Positions 26,151-35,297 of a DNA stretch of 64,000 nucleotides are shown piece after piece. This DNA is from Oceanospirillum linum (GTDB taxonomy: Bacteria; Pseudomonadota; Gammaproteobacteria; Pseudomonadales; Halomonadaceae), in NCBI RefSeq assembly GCF_900182785.1, contig NZ_FXTS01000003.1:248001-312000 (forward strand), given 5' to 3'. Numbering within the stretch: position 1 is the stretch's first letter; each line of letters opens with the position of its first letter. Below the pieces are notes generated by a model. The model was not told the origin of the DNA. It made no database searches and saw only the letters and a program-made list of their open reading frames with translations. A program made the position numbers and the translations under genes.

Positions 26151-27561
26151 CGTATGGATTGTCGACGATGACCGCTCTATCCGCTGGGTACTGGAACGCT
26201 CGATGGAGCAAGAAGGCATGTCGGTTAAAGTTTTCGAGCGTGCCGAAGGGGTTCTCAAGGCCCTTGCCACAGAGGCCCCGGACGCCATTATCACCGATAT
26301 CCGGATGCCCGGCATGGACGGTCTGGAGTTACTGGCTCAGATTCAGCAACAGCAACCTGCTCTGCCGGTGATCGTCATGACCGCCCATTCCGATCTGGAA
26401 AGTGCTGTCGCCTCCTATCAAGGAGGGGCTTTCGAGTATCTCCCCAAGCCCTTTGATGTTGATGAAGCCGTTGCCTTGGTTAAACGCGCCATCAGCCATG
26501 CAAAGGAACAGGAGCACCCTTCCGGTCAGGTTAACCCGCTACCCAGCACAGAGATTATCGGTGAAGCACCAGCGATGCAGGAAGTCTTTCGTGCTATTGG
26601 CCGCCTGTCCCACTCCAATATCACCGTACTGATCAACGGAGAGTCAGGTACCGGCAAAGAGCTGGTCGCCCATGCTTTGCATCAGCATAGCCCCAGAGCC
26701 GGAAACCCCTTTATCCCGCTCAATATGGCGGCAATTCCTAAGGATCTGATTGAGTCTGAGCTCTTTGGTCATGAGAAAGGTGCTTTTACCGGAGCTAACA
26801 CGCAACGACGCGGACGCTTTGAGCAGGCTGATGGTGGCACTCTGTTTCTGGATGAGATCGGGGATATGCCAGCAGATACCCAAACCCGTCTGCTGCGGGT
26901 TCTCGCTGATGGTGAATTCTACCGTGTCGGTGGGCATACATCCGTTCAGGTTGATGTGCGTATCATCGCCGCAACGCACCAGGATCTGGAAACCCTGGTC
27001 CAGGAAGGCCGTTTCCGTGAAGACCTCTTTCATCGGCTTAACGTCATCCGTATTCATCTGCCGAAATTGAGTGAACGCCGGGAAGATATCCCGCGGCTGT
27101 CGGAATACTTCCTGTCAAAAGCAGGCAAGGAGCTGGGGGTTGAGCCCAAGATTCTGTTGCAGGAAACCATCGATTACATGCAGCAACTGTGCTGGCCAGG
27201 CAATGTACGCCAGCTGGAAAACACCTGTCGATGGATCACCGTTATGGCCTCCGGGCGAGAGGTGCATCAGGATGACCTGCCTCCGGAACTGATGGAACAG
27301 AAACAGGCTGAAGGTGCGAATAACAGCCGATGGCAAAGTGCACTGCACCTATGGGCTGATAATGCCCTCACTGAAGGACGTAAAGGCATTCTTGATACCG
27401 CAGTACCGGAATTTGAAAAAGTCATGATTGAAGTTGCTCTGAAACATACCGCCGGAAGACGCCGGGATGCCGCAGAGCTTCTGGGTTGGGGGCGAAACAC
27501 TCTGACCCGTAAAATCAAGGAACTCAATCTCGACACCAGCGGTGATGATGACGATCATTAA
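26134..27561 (+). CDS. ntrC: nitrogen response regulator NtrC
   Basis: The 475-residue sigma-54 activator has a receiver domain with phosphoacceptor Asp55 in TDIRMPGMDG. The AAA+ domain has GESGTGKE Walker A, the GAFTGA sigma-54 contact loop and the GGTLFLDEIG Walker B. A C-terminal Fis-type helix-turn-helix (RRDAAELLGWGRNTLTRKIKE) completes the protein. It activates glnA and other nitrogen genes; the sigma-54 promoter at 23015-23030 is its likely local target. Confidence 0.98.
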   Translation: MSKPYNVWIVDDDRSIRWVLERSMEQEGMSVKVFERAEGVLKALATEAPDAIITDIRMPGMDGLELLAQIQQQQPALPVIVMTAHSDLESAVASYQGGAFEYLPKPFDVDEAVALVKRAISHAKEQEHPSGQVNPLPSTEIIGEAPAMQEVFRAIGRLSHSNITVLINGESGTGKELVAHALHQHSPRAGNPFIPLNMAAIPKDLIESELFGHEKGAFTGANTQRRGRFEQADGGTLFLDEIGDMPADTQTRLLRVLADGEFYRVGGHTSVQVDVRIIAATHQDLETLVQEGRFREDLFHRLNVIRIHLPKLSERREDIPRLSEYFLSKAGKELGVEPKILLQETIDYMQQLCWPGNVRQLENTCRWITVMASGREVHQDDLPPELMEQKQAEGANNSRWQSALHLWADNALTEGRKGILDTAVPEFEKVMIEVALKHTAGRRRDAAELLGWGRNTLTRKIKELNLDTSGDDDDH

Positions 27562-27607
27562 ACACAGGGCGATGCATCACTACTGTTCAGGCAGTGCATA
27601 TGTCCGA

Positions 27608-27646
27608 CAAATATTCTGCCAGACACCCGTTCTGGCAGAATATTTG
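27608..27646. terminator. 16-bp perfect stem-loop between ntrC and trmL
   Basis: CAAATATTCTGCCAGA (27608-27623) and its exact complement (27631-27646) enclose a 7-nt loop between two convergent genes. No T-run follows on either strand. It probably acts as a bidirectional 3'-end structure. Confidence 0.7.
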
Positions 27647-27668
27647 GGTGATCGGATGACTCAAAAAA

Positions 27669-28133
27669 CTAAACAGCACCCTCAAACCCTACCTGACGCC
27701 ATGCTTCATAGGTGATAATAGCTACGGCATTCGACAGGTTAAGGCTCCGACTGGTTGCCATCATAGGGATTCTCAGCCAGTGATCGGTTGTAAACTGCGC
27801 TAAAATCTCCGCTGGCAAACCCCGGGTTTCCGGGCCAAACAGCAACACATCTCCCGCCTGAAATGACATATCGGTGGCAAACCTTTTAGCTTTGGTTGTG
27901 CAGGGGAAGATACGCTTACCTTCCATCGCCAGCTGAAACGCCTCAAAGTCCGGATAGCGACTCACTAATGCCAGGTCGTGATAATCAAGTCCTGCCCGCC
28001 GTAGTTTTTTTTCCTCCAGATCAAAGCCCAAAGGCTCAATCAGATGCAACCGGCAACCCGTGTTGGCACAGAGCCGGATAATATTCCCTGTGTTAGGTGC
28101 AATTTCAGGCTCAAACAAAGCCAATTCAAACAT
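27669..28133 (-). CDS. trmL: tRNA (cytidine/uridine-34 2'-O-)-methyltransferase TrmL
   Basis: The 154-residue SPOUT methyltransferase matches TrmL/YibK length. It has EPEIAPNTGNIIRLCANTG at the N-terminus, the LLFGPETRGLP loop and the knot segment SRSLNLSNAVAI that binds S-adenosylmethionine. It methylates the wobble ribose of tRNA-Leu isoacceptors as a homodimer. Its neighbours do not point to a shared pathway. Confidence 0.97.
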   Translation of the reverse strand: MFELALFEPEIAPNTGNIIRLCANTGCRLHLIEPLGFDLEEKKLRRAGLDYHDLALVSRYPDFEAFQLAMEGKRIFPCTTKAKRFATDMSFQAGDVLLFGPETRGLPAEILAQFTTDHWLRIPMMATSRSLNLSNAVAIITYEAWRQVGFEGAV

Positions 28134-28377
28134 TAAAGTCTCTCCAATATGGGTTCAGGCCTTACCAATAAAGCCCAGAAAAAAATTGCTCAAACAGCGA
28201 AGGCTTAACCAGGAATTATCCATCATTATCATGGCTTAACGCATGAAACAAAAAAATACATATTGATACACACAGTAAAATCAAACAAAATACTACATAC
28301 AAAGGGAATAAAACAAAAAAACCTAAATTAGGGCTGCAATAGTTATAAAAAGCCCAATTCATCCGAGGAACCTGACT

Positions 28378-30006
28378 ATGCTAAGCCAATTATCCGTCGG
28401 CAGGAAGCTGGCATTAATGCTTGCCATTCCTATTGTGGGATTGCTGGTACTCTTTCTTATGGCAAGAAACGAACTGGATCACTTCGATGAGGGTGTCGAT
28501 ACTATCTATGAAGACAGGGTTGTCCCTCTTAAGCATCTCTATGAGATCAGTGTCGATTATGCGGTGCTTATTATTGATGCCGTAAACAAAGCCAATGCAG
28601 GCCTGATAACCGCCCAGGAAGCTATTGCCGGAATTGATAGTGCCACCAAAGATATTGAAGAAAACTGGAAACTTTACACCTCAACGCAGCTAACCAACGA
28701 AGAAGCACAGCTTGTTCAAGAGGCGGAGCAGCTCTTTAAACCTGCCAATCAGTCAATTGCTAAACTGCACAGCCACCTGAGCGATCTCAGCGGAACAGTC
28801 CCAAATCAACTGAACGGCTTTGACGGCGAGCTTTACGCGACGATTGATCCTATCGTCGATAAGATTGCTGAACTGATCAATCTGCAGCTACGTGTTGCCG
28901 GCGAACAGCGGCTACTTCTGAAAACAAATTATCAAACCAACAACATCATGATGATCATCGAACTCAGCATCGTTATTGTTATTATTGTTGTACTAGGGCT
29001 ATTGGTGGCTCGTTCAATTACCGGCCCCCTATCAGTCATGCGCGATACCATTAATAATATTGAGACAAGCCATGATCTGACGCTACGTGTCAACGCTAAC
29101 GGCAGCGATGAAGTAGCCCAGATTGCTCTGGCGGTTAACGGCATGATGAGTCAGTTTCAGCAACTGGTACAACAGGTGCTCCAGTCTGTACACAAGGTCT
29201 CGCAGGAGGCCGACAATCTCGCTCAGGCCAGCCAGCATACCAGTGATGGCATGATACGCCAGCAAGATGAGACCGACCATGTGGCCACTGCTATGAATGA
29301 AATGGTTGCCACAATCCAGGAGGTTGCCCGCCATGCCTCGGAGGCAGAAAGTGCCGCGCAGACAACCCGTAGCGAATCCGAAAATGGCGACCGGATTTTG
29401 CAGAAAAATAACCAGATTATCGAATCTCTGGCGCAAGAGGTTGAAAATGCTTCCCAGGTAGTTTCATCGTTAGAAAATGAAGCCCAGAGCATCGCTTTAG
29501 TGATCGATGTCATCAAAGGGGTCGCCGAACAAACGAATCTATTGGCCCTGAATGCAGCGATTGAGGCAGCCCGTGCCGGAGAGCAAGGTCGGGGCTTTGC
29601 TGTCGTTGCAGATGAAGTGCGCAGTCTTGCTCAAAAAACCCAGGAATCCACCCAGGAGATCGAAGGCGTCATAGTCCGGGTTCAGGAAAGCAGCCGAAAT
29701 GCTGCCGCAGTGATGCAGAGAAGCCAGGAGCGCGCTAAGGCCGGCCTTGAACAGAGCGCCAAAACCAGTGCAGCACTTGCCCAGGTTACCCATCACGTTA
29801 CGCTGATCAGTGATATGAACAGCCAGATTGCAACTGCAGTCGAAGAGCAAAGCGCTACAGCAGATGAAATGAACCGAAGTGTCGTTAGCATTGCTGAAGT
29901 GACCAGAGACTCAACTTCAGCATCCCATCAGACAGCGGCAGCCAGTGAGGAGCTATCTCTCTTATCCACTGACCTTCACAGCATGGTCTCTCGCTTTCAG
30001 GTCTGA
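28378..30006 (+). CDS. methyl-accepting chemotaxis protein
   Basis: The 542-residue receptor has an N-terminal membrane helix (about 10-28), a four-helix-bundle-type periplasmic domain (about 35-185), a second helix (about 190-212), a HAMP domain (about 213-265) and a C-terminal signalling helix pair. The tip contains EQTNLLALNAAIEAARAGE and GRGFAVVADEVRSLA, which contact CheA and CheW. A GAGGAA ribosome-binding site precedes the ATG. The ligand cannot be told from sequence. Confidence 0.96.
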   Translation: MLSQLSVGRKLALMLAIPIVGLLVLFLMARNELDHFDEGVDTIYEDRVVPLKHLYEISVDYAVLIIDAVNKANAGLITAQEAIAGIDSATKDIEENWKLYTSTQLTNEEAQLVQEAEQLFKPANQSIAKLHSHLSDLSGTVPNQLNGFDGELYATIDPIVDKIAELINLQLRVAGEQRLLLKTNYQTNNIMMIIELSIVIVIIVVLGLLVARSITGPLSVMRDTINNIETSHDLTLRVNANGSDEVAQIALAVNGMMSQFQQLVQQVLQSVHKVSQEADNLAQASQHTSDGMIRQQDETDHVATAMNEMVATIQEVARHASEAESAAQTTRSESENGDRILQKNNQIIESLAQEVENASQVVSSLENEAQSIALVIDVIKGVAEQTNLLALNAAIEAARAGEQGRGFAVVADEVRSLAQKTQESTQEIEGVIVRVQESSRNAAAVMQRSQERAKAGLEQSAKTSAALAQVTHHVTLISDMNSQIATAVEEQSATADEMNRSVVSIAEVTRDSTSASHQTAAASEELSLLSTDLHSMVSRFQV

Positions 30007-30216
30007 CAGATTAATTCACCTTCCGGTGTTAAAACCTGCTTTTTCCACCGGATACTTGCTCCTATAATAGAGGCAGTTGCCTAATATTATTCAACGGTAC
30101 ACTGTCATCTGACTGCAGTCAGTATTAAGGTTGCAGGAAGCATCGTAGTTATAAAAAGTACCAACGCGCATTGTGAATAAAATATTATTCACACTAAGCA
30201 CTTAGGAGTGTTAGAT

Positions 30217-30564
30217 ATGAGTCTGGATCTGCTAAACGAATTAGAAAAACGTGTTCAGTCTGCGGTAAGCACTATCGAAGATCTGAAACTGGAAATTGAA
30301 CAGCTCAAGGAAGAAAATACAGCTCTGATCTCAGAAAAGGATGCCTGGGAGGGTCGTTTGGCAGAACTGCTGGGTAAATTTGATCTGATTGACGGTACTG
30401 CACCTGATACCACTGAAGAAGTATCTGGGCTTGCTGCTGAAAGCGATTCAGAAGAAAGCCTGGAAGATGAGACTCTGGCTAATCAAGCCTTTGAACAGGA
30501 TTTTTCGGAGGCAACAGAGGAGCCGGAGCAGAGCAACGGCTTTAGCAGTAATAACAATTTCTGA
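30217..30564 (+). CDS. ZapB-like coiled-coil protein
   Basis: An AGGAG site at 30204-30208 fixes the ATG at 30217 rather than the GTG at 30208. The 115-residue product starts with a heptad-rich coiled coil (residues 1-50: LLNELEKRV, IEDLKLEIEQLKEEN) like ZapB/DUF904 cell-division proteins. It continues with an acidic, low-complexity tail of about 60 residues that normal ZapB lacks. Role as a Z-ring-associated factor is inferred from the coiled coil only. Confidence 0.7.
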   Translation: MSLDLLNELEKRVQSAVSTIEDLKLEIEQLKEENTALISEKDAWEGRLAELLGKFDLIDGTAPDTTEEVSGLAAESDSEESLEDETLANQAFEQDFSEATEEPEQSNGFSSNNNF

Positions 30565-30586
30565 TCTTAAACAGATCTGAAAAGAT

Positions 30587-30661
30587 AAAAACCGGCTTTT
30601 AACATACCTCTCAATAGTTGGGTTCCCATCATTGAAGGTCGCGTCATTCAGCCGGTTTTTT
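30587..30661. terminator. long-loop inverted repeat with T-run
   Basis: AAAAACCGGCT (30587-30597) and AGCCGGTTTTT (30650-30660) are perfect complements 52 bp apart. They lie between a plus-strand coiled-coil gene and minus-strand rimI. The A and T runs make either direction possible, though the loop is unusually long. Confidence 0.5.
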
Positions 30662-30696
30662 GTACCGGATAAAAAATGCTGAGACCTGCCCTGTTT

Positions 30697-31143
30697 TTAG
30701 GTCAGGTCACAGGACATCAGAATAGCATTCTCCCGCCCCTCACCTGGCACGGCGTAATAATCCTTACGCACGCCATCTTCGGTAAATCCCAACTTACGGT
30801 ACAAATGCAAAGCAGATACGTTGCTCTCTCTTACCTCCAGAAGAATCAGTGCCAGATTTTGCTCCCGAGCCTGATCCATTACGGCTTCAAGTAAGAAAGC
30901 ACCAATACCTTGTCCCTGAAGAGAGTCCTGCACCGCAATATTATGCAAGTGCCATTCATCAGCAATTTTCTGCAACATCGCATACCCAACCAAACGATCC
31001 TGAATAAAAACCCCCAGTAAAGTATCACCCCGCTGGAGTCCAAGCTCAAACATCAGACGGGTCCATGGGGTCAGGTGCGCAGCCCGCTCTATCGGCATGA
31101 CCGCATCCAACTCCAGAATGCCGACCTCACGAATTTTCTTCAT
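30697..31143 (-). CDS. rimI: ribosomal protein S18 alanine N-acetyltransferase RimI
   Basis: The 148-residue GNAT acetyltransferase has the acetyl-CoA loop QGQGIGAFLLEAVM and the LEVRESNVSALHLYRKLGF stretch that is diagnostic of RimI. It acetylates the N-terminal alanine of ribosomal protein S18. The start overlaps the upstream gene's stop as ATGA, so translation is coupled to the HolD-like gene, the same order as holD-rimI in E. coli. Confidence 0.95.
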   Translation of the reverse strand: MKKIREVGILELDAVMPIERAAHLTPWTRLMFELGLQRGDTLLGVFIQDRLVGYAMLQKIADEWHLHNIAVQDSLQGQGIGAFLLEAVMDQAREQNLALILLEVRESNVSALHLYRKLGFTEDGVRKDYYAVPGEGRENAILMSCDLT

Positions 31144-31973
31144 ACCTGATCTCTCTGGTGTTTGCGCTCCAACAAGCGATATAGTAACTGGCGCTTCCCG
31201 TCCGCCTGCCTCATCACATCGGTCAGGCTCATTGGATGATGCAGTGTAATATTCAGTAAGCCTTCGCTTTCAGCGATCAGTTCCGGCAGATCACCAAACC
31301 ACCAGCACTCCTGGTTAGGCTTACAGCCCAATCGTGCCCCCTTAACCAGCGCCTGAAACACCTGAACAAACTCCTGCTCACGGCAAACCGCAGGCATTCC
31401 TGCCAAAGGCCAAACAAAAGGCAGGCTCACCACAGACTCCTTAAAGCCCACCAGATGCAGTATGGACTGAGCAAAAGGCAGAAACAGTTGTTCAGAATCA
31501 CCATGCTCACCAAAATGGCTGACAATCAACGGACGATCACCCTGTTGCCGGATAAAAACCAACTGGAGTCGTTCAGGCACCCGGTTAACCTTGCCTGCAG
31601 GTGCTGCCAGCGCATCCATAGGGTCCTGCGATCCAGCTTTTCCTGACGCGGTATTCTGCCTGTCAGGCTGAGCCGGTGCATCCGCCTCCCCATGGGTGCC
31701 GACCTGAATAACGGGTGGCTCCGCTTTATTCCGGGAAGGCACACTGACCGCAGACGGAATACCAGTTGAGGCTGAATCCATAGAGCGGGCGGAAGGCATC
31801 GATTCTGGCGAAATCTCTTTCCCGGGTCGCAAACGATCCAGAGGCGAGGTTTGCTTAGGCACTTCATGATAGAAATACGCAGACGGCCGAGCGCCGGACA
31901 GAGGCTGCCGGGGCATCCAGCTGACAACTCCCAGCTGGTGAAGATAATCGAGCCGTTGGTTTTCATTCAGCAC
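31140..31973 (-). CDS. HolD-like protein with expanded linker (DNA polymerase III psi candidate)
   Basis: The product is 277 residues, starting at a GTG. Residues 7-24 (RLDYLHQLGVVSWMPRQP) resemble the conserved N-terminus of E. coli HolD. A proline/serine-rich, apparently disordered stretch follows (about 40-125), then a compact C-terminal domain (about 130-265). HolD is usually about 140 residues. The gene overlaps rimI, exactly as holD does in E. coli. If correct, it would link the clamp loader to single-strand-binding protein. The assignment rests on the short N-terminal match plus synteny. Confidence 0.6.
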   Translation of the reverse strand: MLNENQRLDYLHQLGVVSWMPRQPLSGARPSAYFYHEVPKQTSPLDRLRPGKEISPESMPSARSMDSASTGIPSAVSVPSRNKAEPPVIQVGTHGEADAPAQPDRQNTASGKAGSQDPMDALAAPAGKVNRVPERLQLVFIRQQGDRPLIVSHFGEHGDSEQLFLPFAQSILHLVGFKESVVSLPFVWPLAGMPAVCREQEFVQVFQALVKGARLGCKPNQECWWFGDLPELIAESEGLLNITLHHPMSLTDVMRQADGKRQLLYRLLERKHQRDQV

Positions 31974-32076
31974 GGGGCGATAACATCCTATGAAACATAA
32001 TGAATAAGCGTTGAAGACCTGTAAGCTTTATTAAAGCAGCGGCCCGCAGCCGGAAAAGATTTCGGCCAGAAACAAC

Positions 32077-32105
32077 AAAAAAGCGACAGGCATTATACCT
32101 GTCGC
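32077..32105 (-). terminator. intrinsic terminator of leuA
   Basis: On the minus strand, GCGACAGG and CCTGTCGC form a perfect 8-bp stem with a 7-nt loop, followed by six T. It lies 86 bp beyond the leuA stop. Confidence 0.9.
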
Positions 32106-32111
32106 CCTCTT

Positions 32112-32174
32112 CATTGAATATCTAAGAACCGGCATTGAATATCTCACAGCCGATATTGTATATCCAAGAATTAA
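32112..32174. repeat. three imperfect 21-bp tandem repeats
   Basis: CATTGAATATCT-based units begin at 32112, 32133 and 32154. The first two share 13 leading bases and the third is more diverged (TATTGTATATCC). They lie between the leuA stop and its terminator. Purpose unknown. Confidence 0.75.
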
Positions 32175-32190
32175 AATCCAGTGGATTCAA

Positions 32191-33738
32191 TCAGACTGCA
32201 GCCCCTTGCGGGTGCTTGCGTTCAACCTGACTGACCAGTGCATTCAAAGCGTGAACATAGGCTTTTGCCGAAGCGATAACAATATCGGTATCGGCACCCA
32301 GACCGGTCACCAGACGTCCAGCTTTATCCAAACGCACCGTAACCTCTCCCTGAGAGTCAGTACCACTAGTGATCGCATTCACTGAGTACAGCTCCAGCAC
32401 GGTATCGCTGTTTACAATCTTCTCAATCGCCTTGAAGGTTGCATCCACAGGGCCACTGCCTTCCGATTCAGCGGCTACTTCCTGACCATCAACACTCAAC
32501 ACCACTTTCGCCAAAGGCGTCTCACCGGTTTTAGACTGCACCTCAAGAGTTTCCAGGCGGTAGCGCTCAACCGCATTGGTCACACGACTATCACTGACCA
32601 GGGCCTGCAGGTCCTCATCGTAGATCTCATGTTTTTTATCTGCCAACTGCTTAAACAGGGCAAAGGCGTGGTTCAGCTCCGCTTCCGAATCAAAGCTGAT
32701 ACCCAGATCCGTCAGGCGGGAACGGAACGCGTTCCGACCGGAGTGCTTGCCCAGCACAATAGCGTTGGTGTTCCATCCTACATCCTGAGCCTTCATGATC
32801 TCGTAGGTTTCGCGATGTTTGAGTACACCATCCTGATGAATACCGGACTCATGGGCGAAGGCATTTTTCCCCACAATCGCCTTGTTCGGCTGCACCGGAA
32901 AGCCGGTCACCGTGGAAACCAGCCGGGAGGTGGGTACAATATGCAGCGGTTCGATCCGGGTTTGCACCGTGAAGATATCAGGGCGAGTCCGGATGCCCAT
33001 CACAACCTCTTCCAATGAAGCATTACCGGCCCGCTCACCAAGACCATTGATGGTGCATTCCACCTGACGGGCACCGGCCTGAACCGCGGCCAGGGAGTTC
33101 GCCACCGCCAGCCCCAGGTCATTATGGCAATGCACTGAGAAGATCGCTTTGTCTGCATTGGGTATACGGTTTAACAGCTGACGAATAGTCTCTGCAAACT
33201 GATCCGGTATCGCATAACCTACTGTATCCGGAATATTGATCGTGGTAGCGCCAGCATCGATAGCCGCTTCAATAATGCGGCAGAGGAAATCGATCTCTGA
33301 ACGACCGGCATCCTCACAGGAAAACTCAACATCAGAGATCAGGCTGCGGGCTTTTTTCACCGCCCGGACCGCCTGCTCAATCACCTGTTCCGGCTGCATC
33401 TGCAGTTTGTACTGCATGTGAATTGGTGAGGTGGCAATAAAGGTGTGAATACGCCCGGAATTGGCACCCGCCAGGGCTTCCGCCGCCCGCTCAATATCGG
33501 CATCCAAAGCGCGGGACAGACTACAGACGGTACTGTCTTTCACACTATCAGCAACCGCCTTAACCGCGTCAAAATCCCCAGGGCTGGCGATAGCAAAACC
33601 CGCCTCAATCACATCTACTTTCATCTTTTCCAGATGTTTGGCGATACGCACCTTCTCATCTTTGGTCATGGATGCGCCGGGACTCTGTTCACCGTCCCGT
33701 AAGGTGGTATCAAAAATTACCAGATGATCGTTACTCAT
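32191..33738 (-). CDS. leuA: 2-isopropylmalate synthase
   Basis: An AGGAG site six bases before the ATG at 33738 selects this start over one 5 codons upstream; the product is 515 residues. Catalytic-domain motifs include FDTTLRDGEQSPGASM, HCHNDLGLAVANS and GKHSGRNAF. The C-terminal third is the leucine-sensing regulatory domain. The enzyme condenses acetyl-CoA with 2-oxoisovalerate, the first step of leucine synthesis. No leader peptide or attenuator is apparent upstream. Confidence 0.97.
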   Translation of the reverse strand: MSNDHLVIFDTTLRDGEQSPGASMTKDEKVRIAKHLEKMKVDVIEAGFAIASPGDFDAVKAVADSVKDSTVCSLSRALDADIERAAEALAGANSGRIHTFIATSPIHMQYKLQMQPEQVIEQAVRAVKKARSLISDVEFSCEDAGRSEIDFLCRIIEAAIDAGATTINIPDTVGYAIPDQFAETIRQLLNRIPNADKAIFSVHCHNDLGLAVANSLAAVQAGARQVECTINGLGERAGNASLEEVVMGIRTRPDIFTVQTRIEPLHIVPTSRLVSTVTGFPVQPNKAIVGKNAFAHESGIHQDGVLKHRETYEIMKAQDVGWNTNAIVLGKHSGRNAFRSRLTDLGISFDSEAELNHAFALFKQLADKKHEIYDEDLQALVSDSRVTNAVERYRLETLEVQSKTGETPLAKVVLSVDGQEVAAESEGSGPVDATFKAIEKIVNSDTVLELYSVNAITSGTDSQGEVTVRLDKAGRLVTGLGADTDIVIASAKAYVHALNALVSQVERKHPQGAAV

Positions 33739-33905
33739 GTTTATCTCCTGCATGGGGCCGTAAATTCCTTTTATGCCCCTGTATTGTCTGATGCTCCGGT
33801 CGCAGCCAAGGTTCGTCTGCGCCTGAGCTTTTTACTTTTTATTTGACTATAGCGCCAGCATCAGACCTTGCCAACTCTGGCCCGCAGGGATAAACAAGAT
33901 TCAAA

Positions 33906-34100
33906 CTACCGGTGTCGGTCTAATAGTTTTTTATTACGTGCATAACGGCGAAAAAGCCATATTAGTAATGCTGAACACAACATAAGCCCCAGAACGGTCC
34001 CCTGCCAAAAAATGGCAACGTCATAGGTTCGTAGCAGGAAAATGATTATAAAACCAACCAACTGACTGGCCACAGCCATCAGTCGCAAGCCGTCATTCAT
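33906..34100 (-). CDS. small two-helix membrane protein
   Basis: The 64-residue product has two hydrophobic helices (about residues 5-22 and 31-50) and a strongly basic C-terminus (RRYARNKKLLDRHR), so the tail should face the cytoplasm. A weak AGGT site precedes the ATG. I do not recognise a family. It lies 168 bp from the leuA start and diverges from dsbG. Confidence 0.55.
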   Translation of the reverse strand: MNDGLRLMAVASQLVGFIIIFLLRTYDVAIFWQGTVLGLMLCSALLIWLFRRYARNKKLLDRHR

Positions 34101-34249
34101 AGCGTTTTACCTGTGGTTAGTGGAGATTTTCACCCCAGTTAAGGAACCCATAGCCTGAACTGCGTTCTGAAGCAGGATCGTTTACAATGCGTCTGGGATC
34201 GTTTCAGATTTACACCTATTATTTCAAATTCAAACAATATGGCGGCCAA

Positions 34250-35278
34250 ATGCTAAGAACAAGATCTTTCGCTGTTGCATTCTCACTGGCTCTTTTCGGA
34301 GCAGGTCTTCACACGGCTCAGGCCAGCCTGAACACGCACCAGACCGGCAACGAAGCACCTGCAACCCAGATAGCGACCGTATCAACATCAAGTACGTCAG
34401 AAAAGAATCCATCATCAGACTTAGCCGCCAAAGGCAGCGAAAGCATGGTAAGTCTGCCCTTACCTATCTCCCGGGCTCTTGAGCAGGGATTGGTGCTGGA
34501 AAGCCAGTTTAATGCGGAATCCGGCCTGACAGGCTGGGTACTCTCCCTTGATGGTCAGTTTACTCTGGTTTATACCACACCAGACCAGCGCACACTGATC
34601 TCTGGCGCCCTGATCAATGAAGCGGGCCAGAACCTATCTGAACGTTATGCCCAACAATACTTCCCAAAGCCTGATATTGCGTTGCTGGAAGAAGCAACTT
34701 ATATCAGTGTTGGAGCGCCAAAAGAGCTTAATCTTCCCGATTCAGCCACAGCACCGGTTGATGCCAACCCGAACAGCGAAAGCACTAGCACCCATGCAGA
34801 GTCCGGAGCGGAACCTGCAATTGAACAAGCCATTGAAGCCAAGCGTGTTATCTACGCGTTTTTTGATCCCAACTGCCCTTTTTGCCATCTCGCATGGAAA
34901 GCCTTTCAGCCTTATATAGATAAAGGGGTTGAGATCCGTTGGATTCCGGTCGCCTTCCTGAACCCGGAAAGCCGGGATAAAGCAGCCGCTATTCTGCAAA
35001 GCCGGAACCCGGAGGACGAACTGACAGAAAGTATGCGCCTGTTCAATACAGAGCAGCAGCCAACAGCAGCATTAAAAGAAACGTCCCGCCGCCAGCTGCA
35101 AAGCAATATGAAGCTGATGCAACGTTTTGGGATTCAGGGAACACCCGGGCTGGTCTGGGCGGATGAGAACGGTGAACTGAAGGTTCGCAGTGGTATGCCA
35201 AAGCTGGGGGATTTTTCCCACATAACAGGACTACCGGAACAACCTCAGACAGACCCGGAGTTATTCCGTTTTCGTTGA
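34250..35278 (+). CDS. dsbG: periplasmic thiol:disulfide interchange protein, DsbG/DsbC type
   Basis: The frame is open from 34187, but ATG 34250 begins a good signal peptide (MLRTRSFAVAF..., cleavage near TAQA), so it is preferred (342 residues). An N-terminal dimerisation-like region (about 65-150) and a thioredoxin fold follow. The thioredoxin part has the CPFC active site (in FFDPNCPFCHLAW) and the cis-proline loop GTPGL. A low-complexity Asn/Ser/Glu stretch between the two parts is unusual. DsbG-type proteins isomerise disulfides or rescue sulfenylated cysteines. The next gene, 19 bp on, is a membrane thioredoxin that could reduce it. Confidence 0.88.
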   Translation: MLRTRSFAVAFSLALFGAGLHTAQASLNTHQTGNEAPATQIATVSTSSTSEKNPSSDLAAKGSESMVSLPLPISRALEQGLVLESQFNAESGLTGWVLSLDGQFTLVYTTPDQRTLISGALINEAGQNLSERYAQQYFPKPDIALLEEATYISVGAPKELNLPDSATAPVDANPNSESTSTHAESGAEPAIEQAIEAKRVIYAFFDPNCPFCHLAWKAFQPYIDKGVEIRWIPVAFLNPESRDKAAAILQSRNPEDELTESMRLFNTEQQPTAALKETSRRQLQSNMKLMQRFGIQGTPGLVWADENGELKVRSGMPKLGDFSHITGLPEQPQTDPELFRFR

Positions 35279-35297
35279 ACCATAAAGGACCCACACC

